A stretch of 64,000 bases of DNA from the NCBI GenBank assembly GCA_965229695.1, contig OZ245921.1:1674001-1738000 (forward strand). Direction: 5' to 3'. A program made the translations under genes and the position numbers. Positions within the stretch are counted from its first letter, which is position 1, and every line of letters starts with the position of its first letter. Below, one piece after another: positions 9,112 through 18,074 of this stretch. The DNA is from JANSYL01 sp965229695 (GTDB lineage: Bacteria > Pseudomonadota > Alphaproteobacteria > Rhodobacterales > Rhodobacteraceae). The notes beneath the pieces are model-generated. The model was given only the letters and a program-made list of their open reading frames with translations, ran no database searches and was not told the DNA's origin.

Positions 9112-9134
9112 ACACGCGTCCGTGTGCTTGGTGC
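9112..9134 (+). repeat. Short palindrome-containing repeat, copy A
   Basis: The unit ACACGCG-x-CCGTGTGCTT-x-GTGC occurs here and again at 9449–9471, differing at two positions. Its left half is an imperfect palindrome (CACACG / CGTGTG). Copy A lies just after the first paralog's terminator and copy B shortly before the second paralog's leader, so the repeat may have been duplicated with the genes. Confidence 0.55.
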
Positions 9135-9390
9135 TTTGCTCAAGGTGTCTGTGCGCCTGCGAACCATTCTCTCGCAACTATCGCTGTTTGGTGTTTTGAA
9201 ATGAGTCGGCCGAAGGCCCATTCTATGATCACGCCCTAAGCATGAGGCATGATCAAGGCCAGCCACATCCCCCTTGGCAAGGGCCAGCATCATGTGAACC
9301 GGAACACGAGTGCGCGCTATCGTTGATCACTCGTCGGCAGGGCAGCTAGAGGTACCGGTTCCTTCTCCTCAACCGCTGCCTTGCCATTAG

Positions 9391-9423
9391 AAAGCCCCGC
9401 TTGACCTGTTCAGGCGGGGCTTT
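9391..9423 (+). terminator. Intrinsic terminator without an upstream gene
   Basis: A 10-bp stem AAAGCCCCGC (9391–9400) pairs exactly with GCGGGGCTTT (9414–9423), with an inner TGA/TCA pair extending it. It lies 370 bp after the copy 1 stop and after that gene's own terminator. The stem ends in AAA…TTT, so it could work in both directions, although the nearest gene on the other strand is far away. Confidence 0.75.
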
Positions 9424-9448
9424 CGCCGTCCCGGATTTAGGTCATCAA

Positions 9449-9471
9449 ACACGCGGCCGTGTGCTTTGTGC
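9449..9471 (+). repeat. Short palindrome-containing repeat, copy B
   Basis: Second copy of the unit at 9112–9134 (ACACGCGGCCGTGTGCTTTG). It lies 26 bases after the orphan terminator and about 165 bases before the second paralog. It could be a regulator site or a duplication footprint. Confidence 0.55.
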
Positions 9472-9634
9472 GGCCATCGTATAGCGCTGTGCGGAATCGC
9501 GCAGACATTACAGTATTCTCCCGTCAGTGTGAATTGAAGAACAGCGCCGCGCCCCCCATCTCATGCTCATACTCGGACAGGATCCGAGCACGGATTAACC
9601 GGTCCCACGGACCAGATAGGAAAGGATCAGATCG

Positions 9635-9967
9635 ATGACCCGTTATGCGCTCTTGGCCGCTCTCATCGCTAGCCTGGCCGCTCCTGCGTACGCCGATCGC
9701 GCACACAGTTTTGCGGTGCAACACCTCAACCAAGATATCGACACGCCGCTTCAGCGGACCGACCCGCGTGAGTTCACGCCGTCGAATGTGACCATCTCGG
9801 CCCGCACGGCCTCGAGCCTGGGCGCGGCATTCGAGCATTTTAATATGGATGCCGATGCCTTGTCAGATCGCTCCGGCGACGCTGGCGCGACGATCTTGTC
9901 GGGCAGCCCGCTACACGGCGCCGATATCTTTGAACGCTTGGCCGCCGAAAGCCGCGGCGACAGCTAA
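9635..9967 (+). CDS. Small secreted protein with HFNMDAD motif, unknown family (copy 2)
   Basis: A 110-residue exported protein related to 8695–9021. Residues 1–20 are a signal peptide ending AYA before DRAHS. The mature protein has a degenerate first motif HLNQDIDT at 30–37 and an intact HFNMDADA at 68–75, then SGDAGATILSGSP and DIFERLAAESRGD, which align residue for residue with the end of copy 1. The first motif sits at exactly the same position in both proteins, while the middle differs most. AGGAAAGG precedes the ATG by about eight bases. It has its own terminator, so the two genes are separate transcripts. Function unknown. Confidence 0.8.
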   Translation: MTRYALLAALIASLAAPAYADRAHSFAVQHLNQDIDTPLQRTDPREFTPSNVTISARTASSLGAAFEHFNMDADALSDRSGDAGATILSGSPLHGADIFERLAAESRGDS

Positions 9968-10030
9968 ACACCCATCAGGGGGCCACACTCTCTCCCCTAA
10001 AGTGCCTCTCCTCACTCCTGGCCCCTTGTT

Positions 10031-10067
10031 CAGCCCCGCCCCGTCCCCTGGCGGGGCTGACTTTTTT
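10031..10067 (+). terminator. Intrinsic terminator of the copy 2 secreted protein gene
   Basis: CAGCCCCGCC (10031–10040) pairs with GGCGGGGCTG (10050–10059), followed by six T at 10062–10067. It lies 64 bases after the stop codon and just before the convergent kdsD stop. Confidence 0.9.
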
Positions 10068-10073
10068 AGCAGA

Positions 10074-11039
10074 TTAGGCCAGGCCGGCCCGCAAACAATC
10101 ATGCAGGTGAAGAAGGCCCACGGGCCGGTTCCGCGCGTCGATCACAAAGAGCGCCGTGATGCGGTTTGACGACATAACCGCCATGGCTTCGGCGGCCAGA
10201 TCGTCAGCGGCGACCACACGGGGTGAGGTTGTGGCAACCTGCCCCGCTGTGCGTTCCATCAGATGATCCATGTTGCGCCGCAAATCGCCATCGGAAATCA
10301 CGCCCAGCAATCTGCCCTCTTTGATCACACCGGCAATGCCAAATCCCTTTTCGCTCATCACAATCAGGGTGTCGGACATGGGCTGGTCATGGGCGACAAG
10401 CGGCAGTTCCTCGGCCCCATGCATAAGCTGCGCCACGGTCGATAGCCGCGCGCCCAGCTTGCCACCGGGGTGAAAGGTGCGGAACTGATCGGGCTGAAAC
10501 CCGCGCCGTTCCATGACCGAGACGGCCAAAGCGTCGCCCAAAGCCAGCGTCAGGGTAGTCGAGGTGGTTGGCGCCATGCCAATCACGCAGGCCTCGGGCG
10601 CGTTGGGCAGCACCAAGCGGTAATCCGCTGCCTGAATCAACGTGCTTTCGGGCTTGCCGGAAATCCCAATCATAGGGATTTGGAACCGAGCCACATGAGC
10701 CACAAGATCGCGCAGTTCCGCCGTTTCGCCGGAGTTGGAGATCAAAATTGCCAGATCGCCTGGCATCACCATGCCCAGATCGCCATGGCTGGCCTCGGAC
10801 GGGTGCACGAAAGCCGATGGCGTCCCGGTGGAGGCAAAGGTCGAGCTGATCTTACGCGCGATATGGCCCGATTTGCCGATCCCCGACAGGATCACCCGGC
10901 CCGTGGTCGCCAAAATCGCCTCGACCGCAGCTTCGAAATCGGCGGGCAGCCCATCGGCCATGGCGCTGACAGCTTGCCCTTCAAGGCGCAGCACGCGTTC
11001 GGCTGTGGCGCGAATGGCGGCTTTTTGATCATCGGTCAT
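10074..11039 (-). CDS. kdsD: Arabinose-5-phosphate isomerase (KdsD/KpsF)
   Basis: Converts ribulose 5-phosphate to arabinose 5-phosphate, the first step to Kdo for lipopolysaccharide or capsule. The 321-residue protein has an N-terminal SIS sugar-isomerase domain (SGIGKSGHIARKISSTFASTG and HPSEASHGDLGMV, about residues 40–180) and two CBS domains at the end (about 205–320, ending in PVGLLHLHDCLRAGLA). This is the normal KdsD arrangement. It stands alone on its strand, with the NUDIX gene divergent at 11139. It may supply Kdo for general lipopolysaccharide rather than the polysaccharide cluster to the left. Confidence 0.92.
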   Translation of the reverse strand: MTDDQKAAIRATAERVLRLEGQAVSAMADGLPADFEAAVEAILATTGRVILSGIGKSGHIARKISSTFASTGTPSAFVHPSEASHGDLGMVMPGDLAILISNSGETAELRDLVAHVARFQIPMIGISGKPESTLIQAADYRLVLPNAPEACVIGMAPTTSTTLTLALGDALAVSVMERRGFQPDQFRTFHPGGKLGARLSTVAQLMHGAEELPLVAHDQPMSDTLIVMSEKGFGIAGVIKEGRLLGVISDGDLRRNMDHLMERTAGQVATTSPRVVAADDLAAEAMAVMSSNRITALFVIDARNRPVGLLHLHDCLRAGLA

Positions 11040-11138
11040 AGCCGTCCCTTAGCCCAAGCCAAAGCCATTGGCGAGAGGTCGGAGGTTTTCCCCAACCCCA
11101 AGCTCTGGCAGAACGGGCCCAATCGAAGGAGCCACCTT

Positions 11139-11594
11139 ATGAATCGCCGTTTCGGATCGCCGCCTCAGCCTGGGCAGCGGTACACGCCACGCCCTGGCGC
11201 CTATGCCATCATCGAAGCCGGTGACGGGATCTTGGCGACCTTTCAGGAAGAGCCCTGGCCAGAATTGCAGCTTCCGGGCGGTGGGATCGATCCGGGCGAG
11301 GCCCCGCTTGGCGCCCTGTTCCGCGAGGTGATGGAAGAAACCGGCTATGCCATCCACAGCCCGCGCCGTCTGGGCATGTTCCATCGCTATACCTATATGC
11401 CCGAATACGATCTTTTCGCGCAGAAACAATGCCATATCTACACGGCGCGCTTGGGCCCACAGCACGGACCGCCCATGGAAAAGGGACATACCGCTGTCTT
11501 CCTGCCCTGGGATGTTGCCGCTGAAAAGCTGGCCGTGTCAGGGGATCGGTTCTTCGTCTCGGCTCTTATGCGTTGGCGCAGGGCTCGTCGCTGA
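11139..11594 (+). CDS. NUDIX hydrolase
   Basis: A 151-residue NUDIX protein of unknown substrate. The box GGGIDPGEAPLGALFREVM-EETGY lies at about residues 45–68, with the REVMEE catalytic core intact. The ATG at 11139 has GAAGGAG about nine bases upstream; a frame extending left to 10470 is the reverse strand of kdsD and is not real. Its last 29 bases overlap the end of the convergent response-regulator gene. A nucleotide-sugar, ADP-ribose or oxidised-nucleotide substrate are all possible. Confidence 0.82.
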   Translation: MNRRFGSPPQPGQRYTPRPGAYAIIEAGDGILATFQEEPWPELQLPGGGIDPGEAPLGALFREVMEETGYAIHSPRRLGMFHRYTYMPEYDLFAQKQCHIYTARLGPQHGPPMEKGHTAVFLPWDVAAEKLAVSGDRFFVSALMRWRRARR

Positions 11595-12942
11595 GCGGCG
11601 GGCTTTCGCTGGGGTCGCGGTATTCGATCAATAGGGCCGAGGCATCGTCGGGGTAGCTGTCGGTGCCCGCGAAACCGGTCAGATCCTCAGCCACAGCCGC
11701 GAGAAAGGCGCGACCGGCCCGATGGGCGTTCTTTTTCATCAGGCGCTCCAAACCAACCTCATCCAAGGTATCGCCACCAGGGCCGGGTAGCTCGGTCAAA
11801 CCGTCGGAATATATCAACATGCGATCGCCGTGGTTCAAACGCACCTCGGTCGTTGTGTAATCGGCCTCGGCCACCAGCCCGATGGGTAGCCCCCCTTGGC
11901 CCACAAAATCAACCCACCCGTCCGCGCGCAGCACAACCGGATGCGGGTGTCCGGCTTGAACCAGGCGCATGATGCCTGTGACCCGGTTCAGAAAACCAAG
12001 GCATAGGGTGAAATACCGGTCCGATCGCAGTTCCTTCAAGATCATGCTGTTTAGCCGCCAGGCGGCCATATCCGGCGGCAAGGCAGACAGGCTGCCATCG
12101 TCTCGGCGCATCAGGGCGATGTTCTGATCAGGGGACGCATCGCTTAGAATACCCGCGACGCGGGCCGCGATCATGGCCGAGGCAACACCATGGCCCGACA
12201 CGTCCAAGCTGAACGCCCCCAGCACCTTTTGCGAAACCGGGAAAAACCCCACCATATCGCCGCCGACATGGCCCGACGCCTGGAGCCAAAGCGATATGTC
12301 CACATTGTCAAAACGCCGGAACCGATCCTGCAAAAGCGATTGTTGCAAACGACGTGCTTCGTCCAAATCCTGATCCAGCGCGGAATAGAGGCTTTGAATC
12401 TCACCCAGGGCCGAGGTCAGCAGGTGGTTTTTCTCGACCACCTCGCGCTGCATCGCAACGATGCGCGCACCCGCATTCAGCCGCGCGCGCAGCTCCGGTG
12501 GACGCACCGGTTTGTTCAGGAAATCATCGGCCCCGGCCTCCAACCCCTCGGCCAAGGCGCCGCTGTCGGTGTTAGAGGTCAAAAGCAGGATATAAGCATA
12601 GTCTTCGCGCCGCCCGGATCGGAACGCGCGGCAAAACTGCGGCCCGGTCATGCCCGGCATCATCCAATCGGAGATGATCAATCCAATGTCTGGGTCTTGC
12701 GCCAACTCAAGCGCTCGCGCGGGATCGCCGCAAGCAACCACTTTGTGCCCCCATTTTTGCAAAAGCGATTTCAGCAACCCGCGCTGCGCGCGGCTGTCAT
12801 CCAACACCAGAACGGTCTCTGGCTTTTTGGGGGCGTGTGACGCGGCCCCCAGGTCAAGCACCGGTTCCCCTAACACAGGTTGCAACATACCCAATCCATC
12901 AGCGTTTAATGCTGGGTCATGCGGCAAGGAGCTTAACGGCAA
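11566..12942 (-). CDS. Response regulator with C-terminal PP2C (SpoIIE/RsbU-type) phosphatase
   Basis: A 458-residue signalling protein. The receiver domain (about 43–160) has the acidic pair LDDS, the phosphorylation Asp at about 92 in IISDWMMPG, and the conserved Lys in FLNKPV. A helical linker (about 165–225) leads to a PP2C-type Ser/Thr phosphatase (about 230–440) with GGDMVGFF, DVSGHGVASA and YSDGLTELPG. Such proteins dephosphorylate an anti-anti-sigma factor, linking a two-component signal to a partner-switch stress response. No anti-sigma or STAS gene lies beside it. The divergent gene at 13043 encodes an Hpt protein, a plausible phosphoryl donor. Confidence 0.9.
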   Translation of the reverse strand: MPLSSLPHDPALNADGLGMLQPVLGEPVLDLGAASHAPKKPETVLVLDDSRAQRGLLKSLLQKWGHKVVACGDPARALELAQDPDIGLIISDWMMPGMTGPQFCRAFRSGRREDYAYILLLTSNTDSGALAEGLEAGADDFLNKPVRPPELRARLNAGARIVAMQREVVEKNHLLTSALGEIQSLYSALDQDLDEARRLQQSLLQDRFRRFDNVDISLWLQASGHVGGDMVGFFPVSQKVLGAFSLDVSGHGVASAMIAARVAGILSDASPDQNIALMRRDDGSLSALPPDMAAWRLNSMILKELRSDRYFTLCLGFLNRVTGIMRLVQAGHPHPVVLRADGWVDFVGQGGLPIGLVAEADYTTTEVRLNHGDRMLIYSDGLTELPGPGGDTLDEVGLERLMKKNAHRAGRAFLAAVAEDLTGFAGTDSYPDDASALLIEYRDPSESPPLSDEPCANA

Positions 12943-13042
12943 ATGAAGCTTTCAATGCGAACGGATTTGAGTCCCGCGCGAAAGGCTTTGTTAACGATCG
13001 AAACCTAATGCTGGAATAATTGCAGTTTTCCACGGGGTGAAG

Positions 13043-13363
13043 ATGATCGATTGGACACGGCTAAACACGCTCCGCCGCGATATCGGAGAAGATGATTTTG
13101 CCGAGGTTGCGGCGCTTTTTGTGGCTGAGATCAGCGAACATCTGGATCGTCTAACCGCACAGCCCGGCCAAATTGGAGCTGCCGATTTCCACTTTCTGCG
13201 TGGCAGCGCGGCCAATCTAGGGTTCCGTGCCCTGGCCGATGCCTGCAACAGCGCGGAGGAGGAATGCAAATCGGGCACCCGGCCGGATATAGGCGCTGTC
13301 GCCGCGATCTTTCAAACCTCGCTGGCCGAGCTTGGAGATACCCTGCCAGACCTTGCCGCTTAG
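13043..13363 (+). CDS. Hpt histidine phosphotransfer protein
   Basis: A 106-residue single-domain phosphotransfer protein. The signature HFLRGSAANLGF has the phospho-accepting histidine at about residue 50, flanked by two amphipathic helices. I use the ATG at 13043; a GTG at 13037 would add two residues. It is divergent from the receiver–phosphatase gene 100 bp away, and its stop codon overlaps that of the convergent ilvA by 4 bases. A hybrid sensor kinase should feed it but is not in the window. Pairing with the adjacent receiver protein is inferred from position only. Confidence 0.87.
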   Translation: MIDWTRLNTLRRDIGEDDFAEVAALFVAEISEHLDRLTAQPGQIGAADFHFLRGSAANLGFRALADACNSAEEECKSGTRPDIGAVAAIFQTSLAELGDTLPDLAA

Positions 13364-14607
13364 ATTAGGAAATCGGCCAAAACCTCATCCTCGGTGATAT
13401 CGCGGAAACCGAAACCGCGCGTCACGACACGCTCGATCATGGCCTCAAAATTATCCGAGGCGTTGGTTTCAATGCCGATGAGGACCGAACCGAAATTGCG
13501 CGAGTTCTTTTTCAGATACTCGAATCGCGTGATGTTATCGTCTGGGCCAAGCAGGTCGAGGAAATCCCGCAACGCGCCGGGCCGCTGGGGCAGGCGCAGG
13601 ATGAAATACTTCTTCAAACCTTGCCAGTTCTGGGCACGCTCTTTCACCTCGGGCAAACGTTCAAAATCAAAATTCCCGCCCGAGGTGACGCAGACCACCC
13701 GCTTGCCTTTGATCATCGGGGCCAGGTCGTCCAGCACATTCACCGAAAGCGCGCCTGCGGGCTCCAAGACAATGCCTTCCAGGTTCAGCATCTCTTGAAT
13801 GGTGACGCAGATCCGGTTTTCCGGCGCAATCAACACATCCTTTGGCGACACCCGCCGCAGCACCTCAAAGGTACGATCCCCAATCCGCGCGACCGCCGCG
13901 CCATCGACAAAGGTGTCGGTGATCGGGATCGTCTGCGGTGCCCTAATCTTAAGCGCTGCCGTCAGACTGGCCCCGCCAGCCGGTTCGACCAGGGTCAGAT
14001 GCGTTTCGGCCTCAATCGCCTTGAGGTAGGATAGCATCCCCGCCGACAGCCCGCCACCGCCCACCGGCAGGATCAGGTGATCGGGTGGCGCGCCCAACTC
14101 ATCCACCATTTCAACGGCGACCGAGGCCTGGCCTTCGATCACATCCAGATCGTCAAAGGGTGACAGAAAATGCGCGCCGGTGTCATCGCAATAGGCTTTT
14201 GCTGCCGCCAGGGTTTCATCGAAGAAGTCACCCGTTAGTTCAATCTCGACCGCATCACCCCCAAAAGTCTTGGTTTTGAGGATTTTCTGCTCGGGCGTGG
14301 TGACCGGCATGTAAATCCGGCCTTTGACCCCAAAATGCGCGCAGACAAAGGCCACGCCTTGGGCATGGTTCCCGGCGCTGGCGCAAACGAACCGATCGGC
14401 CTTGGGGTTGGTGGCGCGATGCTTGCGCATGGCGGTGAAGGCGCCGCGCAGCTTGTAAGACCGGACCGGGCTTAGATCCTCGCGCTTCAGCCAAATCTCC
14501 GCGCTGTAGCGCTCGGAAAGATAGGCGTTCCGCTGCAAGGGTGTCGGCGGAAACAGATCGCGCAAGGCAGCAGTGGCCGTGCGGGCGGCATTGGCAAAAT
14601 CACTCAT
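13360..14607 (-). CDS. ilvA: Threonine ammonia-lyase (threonine dehydratase)
   Basis: PLP enzyme that deaminates threonine to 2-oxobutanoate, the first step of isoleucine synthesis. The 415-residue protein has the PLP lysine in SYKLRGAF (about residue 52), the phosphate-binding glycine loop VGGGGLSAGM and, from about residue 325, one ACT-like regulatory domain (KKYFILRLPQRPGALRDFLDLLG in two stretches). That size matches the short form with a single ACT-like domain rather than the 510-residue E. coli form. The window also holds ilvD, but the genes are not linked. The end overlaps the Hpt gene stop. Confidence 0.93.
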   Translation of the reverse strand: MSDFANAARTATAALRDLFPPTPLQRNAYLSERYSAEIWLKREDLSPVRSYKLRGAFTAMRKHRATNPKADRFVCASAGNHAQGVAFVCAHFGVKGRIYMPVTTPEQKILKTKTFGGDAVEIELTGDFFDETLAAAKAYCDDTGAHFLSPFDDLDVIEGQASVAVEMVDELGAPPDHLILPVGGGGLSAGMLSYLKAIEAETHLTLVEPAGGASLTAALKIRAPQTIPITDTFVDGAAVARIGDRTFEVLRRVSPKDVLIAPENRICVTIQEMLNLEGIVLEPAGALSVNVLDDLAPMIKGKRVVCVTSGGNFDFERLPEVKERAQNWQGLKKYFILRLPQRPGALRDFLDLLGPDDNITRFEYLKKNSRNFGSVLIGIETNASDNFEAMIERVVTRGFGFRDITEDEVLADFLI

Positions 14608-14647
14608 GCCCGCCCGCTTGCCGGAGCCACGCGCCGCTGTCCAGGGG

Positions 14648-15445
14648 TCAGTTCAGCTGACGCCCCTCGACCAGGTTGCCGTAAAGCGTGGTCATCAGGG
14701 CGAGGTTCATCAGGAACTGCAGCCAGTAAAGAACCAAAGACAGGATAAATCCGATGATCGGGATAACCCCAAGCAAAACGCCCATAATCGCGAAGGCCAA
14801 TGGCAGCACCAAAACAGGTAGCAAAATCGAGCCGGATACACGCTCGGTCGCAGCCCAGCTTTCTCCAAGCTTCATATAGGTCCCCAGGGCCGCCGACGGC
14901 AAAACCAACCCAAGCCGAGCGGCACACCAGGTCAATGCCACGGCAAAGCCAATGCCAAGGACAAACAAGATAGCTGGCAGCGGTAGGATCGCCCCGACAA
15001 ATGCGATGATAAATCCAACAACGAATGCGATTGCGATCATCGCCAGACCAAGCCGTATCGCAGCTCCGATGTAGCTTTTGATGAAATCGCCGTTCCACTT
15101 CGCCGCGTAGCCGGTTGGGTATTCTTCAACCAAGACATAACGATGCCAACCGACCGCCGCCCAGGCGTAGGTGACCATAATGGTGATGATGACAAGGATC
15201 ACGGCAATGATCATCCCGCCTCCGAGGGCAAGCGCTTCTCCGGTGCCAAAAACCTCCTCCGGTGCGATCCCAGCATTCTGGGCCGCGATCACCTCGAAGG
15301 CGGTCGGACCCACTAAAATCATCATTATAACAGCAGAAAGCGCGTAGCCGCCCAAGACCGGCACCAGAGTAATCCGCGCAGCCGGCCCCAAATTGCCCAA
15401 TACCTGCTGCACCACATGGCGTAGCAGTTGATATCCATAATCCAT
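14648..15445 (-). CDS. Multi-pass membrane protein of unknown function
   Basis: About 265 residues with five to six strongly hydrophobic stretches: near 30–50, 80–105, 140–165, 165–190 and two near 205–250. Charged loops separate them, including one with WHRYVLVEEYPTGYAAKWNGDF. I recognise no enzyme motif. The ATG at 15445 has GGAG six bases upstream and is preferred to a TTG at 15502 that would add 19 residues. It is divergent from argG and lies 40 bp upstream of ilvA on the same strand, so ilvA may be co-transcribed with it. Confidence 0.7.
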   Translation of the reverse strand: MDYGYQLLRHVVQQVLGNLGPAARITLVPVLGGYALSAVIMMILVGPTAFEVIAAQNAGIAPEEVFGTGEALALGGGMIIAVILVIITIMVTYAWAAVGWHRYVLVEEYPTGYAAKWNGDFIKSYIGAAIRLGLAMIAIAFVVGFIIAFVGAILPLPAILFVLGIGFAVALTWCAARLGLVLPSAALGTYMKLGESWAATERVSGSILLPVLVLPLAFAIMGVLLGVIPIIGFILSLVLYWLQFLMNLALMTTLYGNLVEGRQLN

Positions 15446-15535
15446 AACGTACTCCAATACCTTGCCCAGCGATTGAAAACCCGGTATCGGCCCGTCGGTC
15501 AACGACTATATCAACGCACTCGGACGGAGGCCCAA

Positions 15536-16756
<1,221 letters not shown>

Positions 16757-16800
16757 CGCCCCGCTTCGCTGCTTGGCGTTGGAGCGCGTGGCAGATCCCG

Positions 16801-16834
16801 GATGCCTCCGGCGGCCATATTTTTGGGATAAAGA
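16801..16834 (+). repeat. Dispersed 3'-flanking repeat, copy 1
   Basis: Begins GATGCCTCCGGCGGCCATAT, then T-rich bases and GGGATAAAGA. The same element occurs on the other strand at 22644–22677 after accD. It has a small palindrome (GCCTCCGGCGGC) followed by T, so it may also act as a weak terminator. It lies between the argG stop and the convergent gene at 16849. Confidence 0.65.
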
Positions 16835-16848
16835 GAGAAGGGGCCGCC

Positions 16849-17223
16849 CTAGTTGGTGGCCGTTTCCGCACAATGGCGGCGGAATGCTTGCTTCAGCATT
16901 TCCAATTCATCCCGCATCAACGCCATTTCGGATCGGATATCTTCGGCCAGGGCGTTACCTGCCATCAGGCTGATCCGACCCAAAATCGCGCCGGACAGGG
17001 TGGAGCGGAACGCCACAACCTGCACACCTTCGCTTAGCACGGTGGGGGGTAGATCCAGCGCCACCCGAAAGGTGCCTTTGCGGTCGGGGTCGGGTTGAAC
17101 CTCGGCCGCGGCGATAACCTTGCCCATATGCACAGCCTCTAGACCCTCGCAGGCGGTGGCGGTTAGGACACCTTCGTAGCGACCGCCCTGCAAGCGCACC
17201 TGTACCAGAGTTTCGTCGTCCAT
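16849..17223 (-). CDS. Small conserved-looking protein of unknown function
   Basis: A 124-residue soluble protein, MDDETLVQVRLQGGRYEGVL at its start, with no signal peptide or membrane segment. The first 85 residues look like a beta-rich fold; the end (about 90–118) is a helix with a heptad look, EDIRSEMALMRDELEMLKQAF, that could form a coiled coil. AGGGGTC precedes the ATG. It begins 9 bp after the DUF6478-like gene and is probably the last gene of an ilvD-led leftward operon. I cannot assign a function. Confidence 0.65.
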   Translation of the reverse strand: MDDETLVQVRLQGGRYEGVLTATACEGLEAVHMGKVIAAAEVQPDPDRKGTFRVALDLPPTVLSEGVQVVAFRSTLSGAILGRISLMAGNALAEDIRSEMALMRDELEMLKQAFRRHCAETATN

Positions 17224-17232
17224 CTTGACCCC

Positions 17233-18006
17233 TTAGAAATCCGCCCGCGGCGCCCGCAGCATCACCATATCCCAAAGCGCGATCCGGTTCATTTCGGGGC
17301 CTTCGAGGATCAGGTCAAGCCAGGCTTTCTCAAGCCGCTTTTCATTGATCTTGGTATAGGCCAGATCAAACTCGGCCCGGCCATGATCGCCCGAAAAATC
17401 AACCTGCCGCACGATTTGATCTGTATTTGGCCCGTGCTGCACATTCAGGCGGGCGTAAATCTCGCTGGGATGTTCGCGTTCGACATGCAGATGCACCGCA
17501 ATGAAGTGATTGAGCGTCAGGCCGACCAGTGCATCTGGCGGCAAATCTTGCACAAGCGACAAGAACGACCCGTCAAAGCGATAAATCTCGAACACCAGCC
17601 CAAAGCGGGCGTTCTGGGCATCGGGCGGCGGCACATCCTGGCGCAGGGTGATGTCGGCATGGGCCGCATCGTGAAACACCGTCACACCGCCACCGATCTG
17701 GGTGGGGGAGGTCAGTTCCACATGGCCCCTTGGGCGTAGTTCCGTCCGCCAAGGCGCAGACCGTTCGGCCCAGTCGCACTGATCGGGCCGGTCGATGCCA
17801 TCTGCGGCCTGGGCGCGCGACAAAAGCTCGGTCCGGGCCGAGGCGGCCAGGTGATCCAACTCGGTACGCGTGTCGTCGATCTGAGACAGGGTCGTGCGCA
17901 ATTCCTTAGAGCTCATCGCGCCAGGCGATTGCGCGGCTTTCGACCACCGCCGCATCGAGCTGGTCAGGCCCAACCGGCCCCAAAACCCATGTCGATCCTG
18001 CCCCAT
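17233..18006 (-). CDS. DUF6478-like protein of unknown function
   Basis: A 257-residue soluble protein that resembles an uncharacterised family restricted, as I recall, to Rhodobacteraceae (DUF6478). The N-terminal 60 residues are helical (SSKELRTTLSQIDDTRTEL) and the rest looks beta-rich, with FGLVFEIYRFDGSFLSLVQDL and KAWLDLILEGPEMNRIALWD. No catalytic motif is visible. It sits between a lipoprotein gene and the 124-residue gene, all on the same strand after ilvD. The family name is from memory and should be treated as tentative. Confidence 0.65.
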   Translation of the reverse strand: MGQDRHGFWGRLGLTSSMRRWSKAAQSPGAMSSKELRTTLSQIDDTRTELDHLAASARTELLSRAQAADGIDRPDQCDWAERSAPWRTELRPRGHVELTSPTQIGGGVTVFHDAAHADITLRQDVPPPDAQNARFGLVFEIYRFDGSFLSLVQDLPPDALVGLTLNHFIAVHLHVEREHPSEIYARLNVQHGPNTDQIVRQVDFSGDHGRAEFDLAYTKINEKRLEKAWLDLILEGPEMNRIALWDMVMLRAPRADF

Positions 18007-18074
18007 GCAGTCGTCCTTTTGCCCAATGCCGCCCTGTTGGTGTCTGTTGCGCCGAAGCTTGGCGCCCGCACATC

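Larger units (their letters stand above)
9077..9634. other. Gene-free interval between the two secreted-protein paralogs
   Basis: About 560 bp in which I find no believable protein or tRNA gene; short open frames here have no ribosome site and no conserved look. It holds a second strong terminator at 9391–9423 with no coding sequence in front of it, and two copies of a short palindromic repeat (9112–9134 and 9449–9471). The last 100 bases carry imperfect hairpins (for example GGTCC-CAC-GGACC at 9601–9613) and the leader of the second paralog. A small RNA ending at the orphan terminator is the simplest explanation. Confidence 0.5.

Noticed and set aside
9077..9634. tRNA or small protein gene between the secreted paralogs
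   Set aside because: No T-loop GTTCRANNC with a matching acceptor stem and no frame with a ribosome site and plausible composition.
10470..11138. Long N-terminal extension of the NUDIX protein at 11139
   Set aside because: It lies over kdsD on the other strand and lacks a ribosome site; the ATG at 11139 has one and starts the family match.
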